Assembly: GCF_950295315.1 (NCBI RefSeq)
Contig: NC_080179.1
Span: forward strand, 76,614,448-76,678,447
DNA length: 64,000 bases
Origin: Erinaceus europaeus
Taxonomy: Eukaryota > Chordata > Mammalia > Eulipotyphla > Erinaceidae
Reading direction: 5' to 3'
Position numbers and translations under genes: made by a program. The notes beneath the pieces are model-generated. The model was given only the letters and a program-made list of their open reading frames with translations, did no database searches and was not told where the DNA came from. Shown in pieces: positions 19,506-30,400 of the stretch; within the stretch, counting starts at the first letter, position 1; each line of letters begins with the position of its first letter.

Positions 19506-20146
19506 TGGATGGTAGGAGCTGTGTAGACCTGGTGTTGATCTGAGAGGTGCAGTGGGAGTTGGCTGAGGACCCCGTGGAGCTAGTAAGGACGGTGATGGCT
19601 TGTCTTAGTGTGCACAGTGAGTGGCTTCAAGTTTCTCCACAGAACAAAACAAAAAGCAAAGCATTTGGCTTGTGGTATCTACACAGGTTTCGTGTGCCGC
19701 ATCTTGATGCAGCGACTGGACATGCATCTGCCGAGACTCAGATGCCCCTCCGAGTTTTCTCTTCAGATTTCCTCTAGATACGTGTTGCCATGTGTTCGCA
19801 GACACGCAGACACGTTGTACAGTTGAGTCTTGAGTCCCAGTAAGCCACTCTGAGCAGGGCCGGGTGCTGGCGTACTCAGCCGGGTGGTGGGGTGCATAGA
19901 GGACCGTGCAAGACCACCCAGCTTTGAGCTCCCAGGCCCAGCTGGAGGGGAGAAGCTTCAGGAGCTGGGCTGCGGGTGTCCTTCCTTCTCACCCGCTTTC
20001 CTTGTGAGGCGCGTGCTACTAAAGGATCTCACATCTCTTGGAGAATTGAGACGGTGAGACGCATTCCTAGTAGGTCTGAGTGGTAAGTTGAAAAGCCTTT
20101 AGCGTGTCACAGCGTCGGTTGCTAGTTTGAAATTTTGTTCATTTAT

Positions 20147-20335
20147 CTTTTTTTTTGCTGCTGGGGTTTTGTGCCTGTAGGATTTTACTGCGGGCAGACT
20201 GTTCTTTCCTGACAGAGAGAGAGGTGGAGAGATGGAGAGAGAAAGAGAGAAGGTCATGTGGCGGTATTGCCGCAGGGTCTCCCCTCTGTCCTGTGCTCAG
20301 CCCTGGGTCGCTGTGCGAGGTGAGCCGCCTCTCAG
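20147..20335 (-). mobile_element. Degenerate SINE
   Basis: T-rich tail complement, GCTGCTGGGGTTTTGTGCC and GAGAGAGGTGGAGAGATGG; the head is unreadable. Confidence 0.4.
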
Positions 20336-20823
20336 CCCTTCTGCTTTCTGTCTTCTATTTTCTTGTAAGAGGATGTATGGCAAGATCCAGACAAGTTTGG
20401 GGAGAGTGGTGGCTTGACATGTCCCCACTGAGGCACATAAAGAAACATCGAGCTTTGAGGGTTAATTCTTACTCGGTAAAGGCGTTTTAAATAAATGACT
20501 CTCTTTAGAGCTATTCCCTTTATCCTAGATCACTGCAAGATTGTACTGTAATTTGCCACGACTCATTGGTAGATTTAACCATTTTTTTTTTCCTTGTAGC
20601 TGTCATGTTTGATAGTAACAACAACAACAAAAAAAAACAACTCAGTTTCTGTTTAACCCAACATGTTTTACACATTTTTGAATGACTTAATGAGTGAATA
20701 GGAGTTGTGGGTGACTGTTGTCACTTTTCAAACAGGGTGTATTTTGTCTGGTTGAAGTAACATTCTCTATTATAAAAATTTTTAATATTGACTTTTCACA
20801 ATGACTTATGTTTCTTCTTGTAG

Positions 20824-20937
20824 GTGTTCAGATTCTGTAAGTCAAAATGTCATAAAAATTTTAAAAAGAAGCGCAATCCTCGCAAAGTCAGGTGGACGAA
20901 AGCATTCCGGAAAGCAGCCGGTAAAGAGCTTACAGTG
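20824..20937 (+). CDS. RSL24D1: RSL24D1 exon 2
   Basis: Acceptor TTGTAG ends at 20823 and donor GTGAGT starts at 20938. The exon is exactly 38 codons: [18 protein letters not shown], then [20 protein letters not shown]. Cys32 and Cys36 complete the C-x2-C...C-x3-C zinc finger. The lysine/arginine-rich segment with RWTKAFRK is the conserved rRNA-contacting core of the eL24/RLP24 family. Confidence 0.97.
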
Positions 20938-22137
20938 GTGAGTGCGCTTGGCTCCGCATCAGTGCTGTGTGACTTCTGCAAGGCTTCCTGTAACATGGTT
21001 CATACACGACCCACATTTATACTGAGTTGTGGTCCGGGAGGTGGTGCAGTGATAAGGCTTTGGACTCTCAAACATTTATATTGAGTATAACCATCTTGTT
21101 TTCACACAATCCCCCAAATCATGATTTGTTGGACAGACTACTAATAATATCAGAATTCAGTTTGTAGAAGTGATTTTTCTTAATTAAAAAAAAACCAAAC
21201 AAAAACACTTAGCTCTTGCATGCAAAGGGAGGGAGACATTTAAATTGATGGGATTGAAGTTGATAGTTACTATTCGGGGATTTTAGAAGAGATTAATTAA
21301 AGGATTCCTGAGCTCAAATGAGGTTTTTAATAGACTCATTCATCAACTTGTAGACTGTGTCTTAGAACAATCGCTCCATGGTAGTAGCACTGTTGATGTG
21401 CGTGGGAGCAGCGGGGAACAGAGGGTCAGGGATTTGATGAACTGAACCTCCGTCATCCTGTCACTGAATGGATAAAGCACCTGGTGAAACCAGCCTGCCC
21501 CTGGCCCGTGTAATCCAGGGACGAAGTGGGAACTGCTGCACAGTCACGGCTGCCTCTGAGGGAGGAAGATCCCTCCCTCTTTCCTTCCATCCCCCCGCAC
21601 CCCCCCCCCCCCCCACACACACCTGTGACTTCTCTCACATCTCCTGCTGCTCAGAGACGGTGTCTAAGCTGTTGACAGGAAGCCTTTTCCTGGCTTTTTT
21701 TTTTTAGACATCTGTTTTTGTTTATGAATTCAAATGCAAGGTCAAATCATTATTGCTACAAAAACCATTCTCAGTATGGACTAGAGGAGATAGTCTGCCT
21801 AATCCACTGGCTGCTACACGTATAAACTCTGTTGATCACAGGCATAATAAGACGGCTTCTTGTTAAGCTCCGTGCAGAGTTGGTGATGTTTAACAGGCTT
21901 TAGTTGGAAAGATTTGAAAGCAAAGAAATAACTTGGTTTTCCAGGAAACTTGTGACTTCCGAAGCCATTTATATGTTGTAAAATATATAAAAGCATTAAA
22001 TGTTAAAATAAGTTCTAAGGAATTTCAAGGTAAAACTTATGTCACAGTGGCACCACATTTACTTGAAATTATGCAGCTTTACACGTCTGTGTTATGTTGT
22101 GATCCACAGGTGTATAGGTTTTGAAATACAGAAACAA

Positions 22138-22215
22138 GGGGCTAGGAGATAATTTAGCCCGGAGAGTGCAGGGCTTAACCTAGTGGAAAGCTCTGGATTC
22201 AAGCCCCAGCATGGC
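22138..22215 (+). mobile_element. SINE head (variant III-like)
   Basis: GGGGCTAGGAGATAATTTAG and GGATTCAAGCCCCAGC; the remainder to 22430 is not recognised. Confidence 0.5.
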
Positions 22216-22599
22216 GTGGGAGCCCCCGTGGACAGCACCGCGGGAGCGCCGTGGGTGGCCTGGTGCTATTGGGTCGCCTCCTTCCTCTCCTGCTCCAGAG
22301 GTTCAGGGACCTAGGCGCTCACTCAGCCGTGCTGCGTGCACACGGCCCTGAGCCTGCTCTTTCACGCTTTCACGCTTCTTTAGTGTGGGGACTGCAGCTG
22401 TGCTGGTGCTTCAGTAAGTTTAAAAAGCGCAACACTTGAGGGGGTGCAGACTTTTCTAAGAGAACTAGGTGCTTGACTTAGTAAAAGGGAAGCTACGGGT
22501 GACCGGAATTACAGGGAGTGATTTCTCTTTTCTGAAGTTGACGTTCGTATATAAACTTGCTAGGTATAGGTGAACCTAGCCATTCTTTCCTTTTTTCTT

Positions 22600-22892
22600 T
22601 CTTTAATTTTCAATTTATGTATCTGTTTATTTTCCTTTTTGTTGCCCTTGTTTTTTATTGTTGTTACTACCGTGGTTATTGAAGTCGTTGTTGTTGGATA
22701 GGACAGAGAGAAATGGAGAGAGGAGGGGAAGACAGAGAGGGGGAGAGAAAGATAGACACCTGCAGACCTGCTTCGCCACTTGTGAAGCGACTCCCCTGCA
22801 GGTGGGGAGCCGGGGGCTCGAACCGGGATCCTTATGCCGGTCCCTGCGCTTTGCGCCATGTGTGTTCAACCTGCTGCACTAATGCCTGACCT
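22600..22892 (-). mobile_element. SINE, ERI type I
   Basis: TTTGTTGCCCTTG tail complement, GACACCTGCAGACCTGCTTC and B-box complement GGCTCGAACCGGGATCC; intron 2 of RSL24D1. Confidence 0.9.
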
Positions 22893-23055
22893 TTTTTTTT
22901 TTTTAAATTTATTTTCACTCATAAATTGGAGCTAGAGAGGAGATACAGAAATACCAGAGAAGCACTGTGGCATATGCAGTACTAGGTGTGGACTTTAGGC
23001 TCTCGGGCTCCCAGGTCCAAAGCTGGACTGCCGTGCCACCTCCTGGACTGCTAAA
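22893..23055 (-). mobile_element. SINE (variant III-like)
   Basis: T-run, AAATTTATTTTCACTC, AGCACTGTGGCATATGCAG and GTGCCACCTCCTGGAC; adjacent to the previous SINE. Confidence 0.6.
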
Positions 23056-23159
23056 TAAGATGGTTTCACCGTCTTTTTTGGATCTATAAAAATGGCAGTG
23101 TTATACGATTCAACCCGATACAAAGTTTTCTGTCTGATTGCTTTCCAGGAAGGGAAATT

Positions 23160-23352
23160 TTATTCTCTCTTTATTGACTGATATTTACTGGATAGAGAGA
23201 CGGAAAGGCGGGGGGGGGGGGGGCAGACACCTGCAGCGCTGCTTTCTGTTGATGAAGCTCCCCTTGCAGGTGGGTGACGGGAGCTTGAACCTGGTTCCCA
23301 CCACATTGGGACATGTGCGCTCTGCCAGGGGCACCACTGCCCAGGCCCTAGA
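23160..23352 (-). mobile_element. SINE (variant II)
   Basis: TTATTGACTGATATTTACTGG, GACACCTGCAGCGCTGCTTT and GAGCTTGAACCTGG; an internal G run interrupts it. Confidence 0.75.
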
Positions 23353-23611
23353 AATGGAAATTAAAGAAGCTGCTTGATTTGTTTACAGCCCCCATGAATG
23401 TTTTGTGTCTCTTTGAGGGATGGAGGTGATTTCTCCCCACCTTCCCTGAGAACCAGCCCCATACAGAGAGGTGTTTTTGGTGTGTGCACTGAAGCAAATA
23501 CTTGTGTTCTCAGAGGCCCTGAGAGGGGACCTGGGGTCTTTCAGTCCCTTGAAGCGCTTATGAAATGTAGTGTGTGCTTGAAGAACTGCTTTCTACTTCT
23601 CTCTTTTGTAG

Positions 23612-23684
23612 GATAATTCATTTGAATTTGAAAAACGAAGAAATGAACCTGTCAAGTACCAGCGAGAACTATGGAATAAAACTA
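23612..23684 (+). CDS. RSL24D1: RSL24D1 exon 3
   Basis: Acceptor TTGTAG ends at 23611 and donor GTAAGT starts at 23685. The exon encodes [20 protein letters not shown] and WNKT plus the first base of an Ile codon. This is the linker into the long C-terminal helix of RLP24. Confidence 0.96.
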
Positions 23685-24129
23685 GTAAGTCACAAAAGAA
23701 TACCAGGACCTTCGGGGAGAGGCTTGTGTGGGGCTGTTACTGCCACCTTTATGTTGGTTAAATAGTAAATTTATTCTCCATTACAACATGAATTTTTAAT
23801 CATCTATAATTTTTTTTGTATTTATGTCTATAAGCTGCCTGAAATCCTTTCCAGAATTGACTGTGGGTATATTATAAGAAAAATAGAGTTATTAAATTTG
23901 ATATTATTTGGAGTCTTCAGATAGGAAAACAGCCTGGGGTCGGGGACCGCGCTTAGTGAAGTGCACAAACCTAGCGCACACTTTAGGTCTTGACATTTAG
24001 AAGAGTACTGGGGGCAGTAGTTCTGTCCTTGGTGTATTGTAGTTCCGGGGGGTGGGCCGTGGAATAAATGCAGAAGGTCATGCATGTGTGGTACCAGTGT
24101 TGAGCAGTACTCTGGGCCAGGTTTCTCAT

Positions 24130-24300
24130 TATCTTGCTTTACAGAGAATGGGCGTGTATACCAGAGGGAAGGAGGGAGGGACAGACACACAGAAGGGGAG
24201 ACACCGCAGCACCACTCAGCCATCCTTGGTGCTCCCTTGTACCTTTCCTGTGGTGCGGGGGCTTGAACCTAGGGCCTTAGGCCTGGTATGATGCACTGTG
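24130..24300 (-). mobile_element. SINE (variant II/III), diverged
   Basis: GGGGGCTTGAACCTAGGGCC B-box complement and CAGCACCACTCAGCC body. Confidence 0.6.
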
Positions 24301-24309
24301 GATCATGTG

Positions 24310-24447
24310 GGTTTTTTTTTTTTTTTTTTTAACACCAGAGAGCTGCTCAGTTTCGCTTTATGGTGGTGTGGGATTGAACCTGGGATTCTAGAGCCTCAGG
24401 CTTGAGAGTCTCTCTGCATAACCGTTATGCTATCTACCCCGCCCTAG
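24310..24447 (-). mobile_element. SINE (variant III)
   Basis: T-run, AGAGCTGCTCAG, GGGATTGAACCTGGGATTC and CATAACCGTTATGCTATCTAC. Confidence 0.8.
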
Positions 24448-24927
24448 ATCACTTTTTGCTGACAAGCCAGTGCTTTTAGGGAATATTCAGCGAAGTTGCA
24501 TCTTGTTGGAGAGAACTTACTTGCAATTGTATTCTTTCCTTTCTGAGTAACGTTAAGGTGTGGAAATACTTCTCAGTACTGGAACTTGCCCTTCTTTTTG
24601 CCGAAGGGGGAAAGTCGCCAGCATATTATTAGACCACGCGCGGATGTAGAGTTGACCCTGTTTCAGAGTTACTCATGTGGACATAGTGTGAATGCCCTGG
24701 GGCCTCCTGGAGGCTCCTTGTTAGAATAAATGCACAGTCTCCCACAGTGAGTCTGCATTTCTAACACGTTCCTAGGTCATGTCAGCATTGTTAGTCGACC
24801 ACAGCTTAAAAAGTTAAAAATGTTTGACATGATTTCAGACTAAACAGAAAAGTTGCAAGAAAAGAGTTCTGTGGTAGCCTTTATCCAGGTTCCTTGAGGC
24901 TAGCAGTTTAGTAAGTTTATTTTCAGG

Positions 24928-25072
24928 GGGCTGGGGAGAGGACACTAGGTAGGGACTGTGTGTTGCCAGGCAGTGGTCAGGCTTAATCCCCAGCACCACT
25001 TGCGGTGTCATGACACCAGGGTGCGTGCCAGGGCTGTAGTATTTTTCCCCTCACTTTGTTTCTCTAGCTGAG
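24928..25072 (+). mobile_element. SINE (variant III)
   Basis: GGGGCTGGGGAGAGGACAC head, CTTAATCCCCAGCACCAC B box and a diverged tail. Confidence 0.65.
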
Positions 25073-26010
25073 TAAAAAAGTTGACCAGGAAAAGGTGAAG
25101 TCATGAATGACATTCCTTTCTTTCAAAATGTAATACAAATACATTTCTTTTATATCTTTCTGAACTATATAAATTGAAGAAAGTAATATTGGTGCTTTAC
25201 TGCCTCATCCCAGACCTGTTGAGTTGCTGGAGAAGTCATGTTGCATTTTTTATAGAAAACGGCATCGTGACTTTCCCTGTAACCCAGTACTTAGATTCCC
25301 CTAGCCGTCCCCGCCACGTGCCTCATTGCAGAGGTTGTGAGGAGAGTAGGTGTCACGCTCGTGACTGTTCGTGTTGCAGTGTGTCGGGCGTTGTGCGCAA
25401 TACTAGCTGGGTGTTTAGTCCACTGACGGATTTTGTGTGGCGTTCGGGAGAGGCTCAGTATGGGTCCTGCGTCTTTGAAAGGGAGACTATAGCTGGGGTG
25501 CTGACAGTCCCTGGCAGTGTGGCCTGGCAGGAGGCACCTGTTGCCCCTTCGCTCCGTCACCGACAGTGTCAGCTGATCATCACTTGAGGCCGTGTTTCAC
25601 GGCGCCCTTTAGAGAGACAGGACATTGCGAGTATCTGGCTGCTGCTCGTGGAAGTAGTCAGACTGCACCATGGACCTTAGGTGCCCCAGAACTTTGAAAC
25701 GGGACTACCGTCTGTCTGAATGAGATTCATGTTGGACTTTGAAGTCTTCGTATGAAACCAGGCCTAAAATATTAACAGCTTTTATATTATATCCATATGG
25801 AATGACAGTATGTTGGGTATATAGAGTTAAAGTCTATCACTAAATTTGATTTTGACTTGTTAATTTTTTCCAGTGTTTAAAGTATGTGGCATGTCTTAGA
25901 CTGGACAGTGCTGACACAGTTCCTAGAGTAGTAGAGCTTGGCTCCCTTAGAGCCGATGCTGCTTTTCTTCTTTAAGAAAACAAAAAGGCTGTTTTAAAAA
26001 ATGCTTTCAA

Positions 26011-26248
26011 GGGGCCGAGTGGTGGTGCACCTGGTCGAGTGCACGTGCTGCAACGCAAGAGGACCCGGGTTTGAGCCCCTGGTCCCCACCTGCAGGGGGC
26101 TGTGTGGGCGGAGAAGCAGGGATGCAGGGGGCTGTGTGGGCGGAGAAGCAGGGCTGCGGGCGTCTTGCTGTCTCTGTCCCTCTGTCTCCCCTTCCTCTCT
26201 GTTTCTGACTGTCTCTCCTATAAGTAAATAAGGATAATAAAAATGTTT
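26011..26248 (+). mobile_element. SINE (variant II) with internal duplication
   Basis: GGGCCGAGTGGTGGTGCACC head and GGGTTTGAGCCCC B box. A GCAGGGGGCTGTGTGGGCGG-containing segment is duplicated in the middle; the tail is AAGTAAATAAGGATAATAAA. Confidence 0.85.
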
Positions 26249-26249
26249 T

Positions 26250-26385
26250 TAATGTAAAGAGAGAGATAAGATACCAGAGCACTGTTGAGCTCTGGCATAT
26301 GGTGGTGCTGGGGGTTGAGCCGGGGACCTCAGAGCCTCAAACATAAAAATAATTTGCAGAACCATTATGTTATCTCCTAGCCCTT
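26250..26385 (-). mobile_element. SINE (variant III)
   Basis: GATACCAGAGCACTGTTGAG, GGGGGTTGAGCCGGGGACC and ACCATTATGTTATCTCC, directly tail-to-tail with the previous SINE. Confidence 0.8.
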
Positions 26386-26485
26386 GACATTATTATGATC
26401 TGTTTTTAAGATTAACTTACTGAGGAAATGTTGGTTTGTGGGGTTGTCCCAGAAGTACAGTTCCACATCTCCCTAAGACAGGTGG

Positions 26486-26549
26486 CCCTGCACCTCACCC
26501 TCTACCCTGCACCTCACCCTCTACCCTGCACCTCACCCTCTACCCTGCC
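26486..26549. repeat. 19-bp tandem repeat, about 3.3 copies
   Basis: Identical CCCTGCACCTCACCCTCTA units in RSL24D1 intron 3. Confidence 0.85.
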
Positions 26550-27123
26550 ATCTTCCCCTTCGCCTCAGGGCATTAGGCCGTCCTCCCTCAGCCCTCCCTC
26601 CTTAGACTCCGAGGCCTCTGTGCTGCGGAGACAGACACTAAGACTCTTGTCAAACAGCTGGAGTCTGGGGATTTGGAACATGGCAGAATGATTGACCGGC
26701 TCAGGCTGCCGTTACTCCTCGAGTAGTGATGTGTCCCAGGCATCTGGAGAAAAAGCAGACTTAGTAGTAAAGAAGGGGGCTGTCCTTTTGGGGATGGCAA
26801 GCTAAGGAAAAGACTGGTGGCCATTAGTCTGGGTTCTCTGTAGAATAAAGTTTGAAAAGTATTAGACTGACTTCAAGTCAAAGAAAACTCAAGTAGCAGT
26901 AAACTAGGCTTTTGCAAAATGAAAAACTAAAGATGAGATTTGTGAAGTCTAGCCAGCGCCGAGGCCAGACAGGAGCACACTCCTTCTTGAAGGATTATCC
27001 TTGCAGTGATTCTTCCTTGAATCCGTTTCTAAGTGCGACTGAAGAAACGCTACAGCTCTTGTTGGTTATAACCATCCTGCTTGAATGTGTGTAAATTTGC
27101 TAACCTCTGACATTTTTTTGTAG

Positions 27124-27187
27124 TTGATGCAATGAAGAGAGTTGAAGAGATCAAACAGAAACGTCAAGCTAAATTTATAATGAACAG
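27124..27187 (+). CDS. RSL24D1: RSL24D1 exon 4
   Basis: Acceptor TTGTAG ends at 27123 and donor GTGTGA starts at 27188. The exon encodes (I)[20 protein letters not shown] plus two bases of an Arg codon. The sequence is predicted to be helical and strongly basic. Confidence 0.96.
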
Positions 27188-27699
27188 GTGTGAATCTTTT
27201 CTAATTACTTCATTTCTTATACATTTATTACTTATCTTTCTGTGTAGGGTGATTCTTAGAGAAATAGTTTCTAGTAGAAATCTAGAGGCATTCTTAACAT
27301 TTCAAATAATTTTAGACTGAACTAGTAAGAATAATATGAAGAATCTCTTAATGTTAATATTTTGCCACATTTTATCCTTATCTTTATGTGATGAAGACAT
27401 AAGATCTTAAGTATCACAGGGCAGTTAGCTGCGTCAGAAAATCAATATTGCTGCGATGTAATATAAGTAATATTACATAGAACACGGACTACAGGTTTTT
27501 AATGTAGACTTTACAAGTCAGCCCGTTGACATTGCTCCGAGCAGTAGCGACAAAGTCTTGGGCTGCGCCTCGGATGCAGATCAGTTACTTTATGGATTGC
27601 TTCTCAATGTGGGTTTGTCTTATGCTTTCTTCATGGCTAGGTCATGTCAGGCACCTTTCACTAGAGTATTAATGATGGTGTCGCCCCCCCCCCCCTTTA

Positions 27700-27965
27700 A
27701 TGTTTTATTTTGATGAGAGAAAGAGACTCCAGAACACTGCTAAGCCTGGCTTGTGATGGACGGTATCAAAGATCAAGCAGGGACCGCCCTAGCCAACTTT
27801 TTCCTCTGTTACCCACTCCCCTTCTTTCCTTTTTTACTTTATTCTTTCTTTCTTTTCTTTCTCTCTCTCTCTCTCTCCTTTTTTTTTTGCCTACGGGTTG
27901 TTGCCGGGACTCGGTGCATGTGCACTGTAAACCCTGTGCTGCTGGTGGCCATTCTAGTCTCATTG
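27700..27965 (-). mobile_element. SINE remnants
   Basis: GATGAGAGAAAGAGACTCCAG at the left, and at the right a diverged copy of the long-form 3' module (GGACTCGGTGCATGTGCAC, GCTGCTGGTGGCC). Confidence 0.45.
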
Positions 27966-28181
27966 TCTATTTCTGCTTCCGCCTAGAATCAGCTGTCTCT
28001 TTTAGAGCCAGTAACCTTTAAAAAAAATCATTTATTTTTGATTGGAGACAGACTAGAGCACCATGGAAGTTTGTCATAGAAAGGAAACCTGTGACAACAG
28101 TTTTCAACTTAAAAAAGGGTTCGAGCTCTGCAGTACTATATACAGGGCGAGCCTTTATAGGAAGACAGGGGCCTAAATGTC

Positions 28182-28220
28182 TGGGAACTAGTCTCGTAGC
28201 ATGGGAACTAGTCTCGTAGC
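28182..28220. repeat. 20-bp direct duplication
   Basis: TGGGAACTAGTCTCGTAGC is repeated with a 20-bp period in RSL24D1 intron 4. Confidence 0.8.
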
Positions 28221-28460
28221 ATTTCTGCTGTGTGTAGTTTATTTTTAGTGCTCTTGTAATTATTGAATATTTAAAAGGTAGGTAACAGACATTGCAGTTT
28301 TTTTCCTTTTTTTAGGAGAAAAAGTCTAGGTGAGCAGAGATTTCTTTTTTGTCTATATAATAGCGTGATTGTTAATTCTTTCCTTCAGTCACATTCCTTC
28401 ATCTGAGTAAGTAAAAAGTTTTAACAACTGAAATTTTAACCTTTATGTTCTATAATCTAG

Positions 28461-28546
28461 GTTGAAGAAAAATAAAGAGCTACAGAAAGTTCAGGACATC
28501 AAAGAAGTGAAGCAAAACATTCACCTTATCCGGGCCCCTCTTGCAG
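28461..28546 (+). CDS. RSL24D1: RSL24D1 exon 5
   Basis: Acceptor ATCTAG ends at 28460 and donor GTAAGT starts at 28547. The exon encodes (R)[18 protein letters not shown], then [10 protein letters not shown], plus the first base of a Gly codon. This helical C-terminal part is specific to RLP24 compared with eL24. Confidence 0.96.
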
Positions 28547-28694
28547 GTAAGTACTGCACTCACTACACAGGGGTTCTCTGCCTTTTGGAGAGAAGTAAGT
28601 GGGAAATGTGTGATTTTGTGGGCTCTGTAATTGATACCAAGCTAACTTTTAAAGGGTAAGTGAGCAGCTTTTTTTTTTTTTTCAGACTCAAAGA

Positions 28695-29125
28695 ATACTC
28701 TTTTTTAAAAACATTTTTATTTATAAAAAGGAAAAACTGACAAAAACCATAGGATAAGAGGGGTGCAACTCCACACAGTTCCCACCACCAGAACTCCGTA
28801 TCCCATCCCCTCCCCTGATAGCTTTCCTGTTCTCTATCCCTCTGGGAGTATGGACCCAGGCTCATTGTGGGATGCAGACGGTGGAAGGTCTGGCTTCTGT
28901 CATTGCTTCCCCGCTGAACATGGGCGTTGACAGGTGGGCCCATACTCCCAGCCTGCCTCTCTCTTTCCCTAGTGGGAAGGGCTCTGGGGAAGCGGAGCTC
29001 CAGGACACATGGATGGGGTTGTTTGTCCAGGTTGGCATCATGCTGGTATCTGGAACCTGGAGGCTGAAAAGAGAATTAACATACAAAGCCAGACAAATTT
29101 TTGAACAAAAATTAAAATTTTTTAT
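28695..29125 (-). mobile_element. Unclassified long repeat, antisense 3' part
   Basis: ATAAGAGGGGTGCAACTCC, CCCACCACCAGAACTCCG, GGTGGAAGGTCTGGCTTCTG and GGAGCTCCAGGACACATGG, shared with 845-1062, 30295-30398 and 41130-42440. In RSL24D1 intron 5, immediately before the last exon. Confidence 0.75.
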
Positions 29126-29198
29126 AATGTGTTGTTAAAATTCTACAAGAACTTAATATTGATAGTTTTTTAATCTTAATTTTTTTTTTTTTCTTAAG

Positions 29199-29272
29199 GC
29201 AAAGGAAAGCAGTTGGAAGAAAAAATGGTACAGAAATTACAGGAAGATATGGACATGGAAGATGTTTCTTAA
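29199..29272 (+). CDS. RSL24D1: RSL24D1 exon 6 with stop
   Basis: The acceptor is preceded by a long T tract and ends at 29198; the stop TAA is at 29270-29272. The exon encodes (G)KGKQLEEKMVQKLQEDM and DMEDVS. The acidic C-terminus (EDMDMEDVS) is typical of the family. The reading frame is intact throughout the gene. Confidence 0.96.
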
Positions 29273-29605
29273 AAATCTCACTATTTCTACACCTGCATCT
29301 GAAAATCTCCCTTGGGGACTTAGAACTTCTGGATTAGTTTTTACATGAATTCACTTAAATGAAAGGTGATTAAAAATGCATCTCTGGTTTTCTGCAAAGC
29401 CTCAGATGCCATGATTACTGTATTGTATCTAAGTGCTAACCTTTAACTGATAGATACACTTATGTATAAATTATAAAGTTTGTAAATACACAGGTGATTT
29501 GTGGGGAAGAAATGGCTGTGTCATTTGAATAATGGTATACATTTATGTGTTGACTAATGACAAAATTCATGGCTAGTGATGAATAAAATCTTTACAGTAA
29601 AAAAG
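29273..29605 (+). other. RSL24D1: RSL24D1 3' UTR
   Basis: AT-rich unique sequence from the stop to just past an AATAAA at 29582-29587. A SINE begins directly after the presumed cleavage site, near 29614. Confidence 0.7.
29582..29587 (+). terminator. RSL24D1: RSL24D1 polyadenylation signal
   Basis: AATAAA about 310 bp after the stop, preceding a short A run. No other canonical signal is closer to the stop. Confidence 0.65.
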
Positions 29606-29613
29606 TTCCTTTT

Positions 29614-29820
29614 GGGGGCCGGGTGGTGGCACACCTGGTTGAACACATGTATTACAGGGCTCAAGGACCCGGGTTTGAGCCCTCCGTCCCCACTTGCAGG
29701 GGGAAAGCTTTGCAAGTGGTAAAGCAGGGCTGCAGGTGTCTCTCTGTCTCTCTCATTCTCTATCGCCCTCTTGATTTCTGGCTATCTCTGTCCAATAAAG
29801 AGAGAGAATAAAAAAAATGT
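29614..29820 (+). mobile_element. SINE (variant II)
   Basis: GGGGGCCGGGTGGTGGCACA head, GGGTTTGAGCCC B box, CACTTGCAGGGGGAAAGC, CT-rich block and CCAATAAAGAGAG tail. Starts right after the RSL24D1 poly(A) site. Confidence 0.9.
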
Positions 29821-29941
29821 TCTTTTTATTGCTTCAGAAAGGAGGATAAGAAACAAAGAACTAATGGTTTACATGCTAACTAGCCTCAGGTATTACCCCC
29901 CCCCCATATAGCTCCCTCATTTATCTCCCCTTTCAATCTTT

Positions 29942-30122
29942 AAAACTATTTTATTCATTTATTTATATTGGATAGAGACAGAATTGAAAGGGGAGGTAGA
30001 GAGAGAGACACCTGCAGCCCTGCTTCACCACTTGTAAAGCTTTCCCCTGGAGGTGGAGACCAGGGGCTTGAACCTGGGTCTTGTGCATTGTAGTGTGTGC
30101 GCTCAACCAGGGGCCACTTGGC
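29942..30122 (-). mobile_element. SINE (variant II)
   Basis: TTATTCATTTATTTATATTGG tail, GACACCTGCAGCCCTGCTTC and GGGGCTTGAACCTGGGTC. Confidence 0.88.
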
Positions 30123-30294
30123 TCCTTCCCTTTCAATTTCTGTATCTACCCCAAATAAATATTTTGAAAAGGAGGGGAGAATTGAGGCCATTTGATCAGC
30201 AACAGGTTAGGGTAAAGTGTGTTATGTTTCCAATGACAGGAAAGCAGGGTTTTTTTTTTTTTTTTTTAAATAATAATAGAATGGAAATGCTGAC

Positions 30295-30400
30295 AATTGT
30301 GGGGTGCAGAAGGTGGAAGGTCTGGCTTCTGTAATTGCTTCCCCGCTGAACATGGGTGTTGACTAGTCAATCCATACTCTAGCCTGCCTCTCTAGGAAAG
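30295..30400 (-). mobile_element. Unclassified long repeat, short fragment
   Basis: GGTGGAAGGTCTGGCTTCTG and CCCCGCTGAACATGGGTG only. Confidence 0.65.

Larger units (their letters stand above)
16389..20823 (+). other. RSL24D1: RSL24D1 intron 1
   Basis: The intron starts in the CpG island, continues through a 1.1-kb TG/CG tract and two antisense L1 3' ends, and ends in AT-rich unique sequence. It has GT-AG ends. I see nothing gene-like in its unique parts (18440-18760, 19560-20145 and 20340-20820). Confidence 0.8.
20938..23611 (+). other. RSL24D1: RSL24D1 intron 2
   Basis: GT-AG intron. Unique sequence to about 22135, then a run of four SINE copies (22138-23352). Only intronic features were recognised. 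Confidence 0.8.
23685..27123 (+). other. RSL24D1: RSL24D1 intron 3
   Basis: GT-AG intron with five SINE copies (about 24130-24447, 24928-25072 and 26008-26385), a short 19-bp tandem repeat near 26.5 kb and unique sequence at 25073-26007 with no recognised exon. Confidence 0.8.
27188..28460 (+). other. RSL24D1: RSL24D1 intron 4
   Basis: GT-AG intron; AT-rich unique sequence with SINE remnants at about 27700-27965 and a 20-bp duplication at 28182-28220. Confidence 0.8.

Noticed and set aside
29620..29720. tRNA genes suggested by A- and B-box-like motifs
   Set aside because: They belong to SINE heads; the anticodon arm and acceptor stem do not form a tRNA and the same pattern recurs in every SINE.
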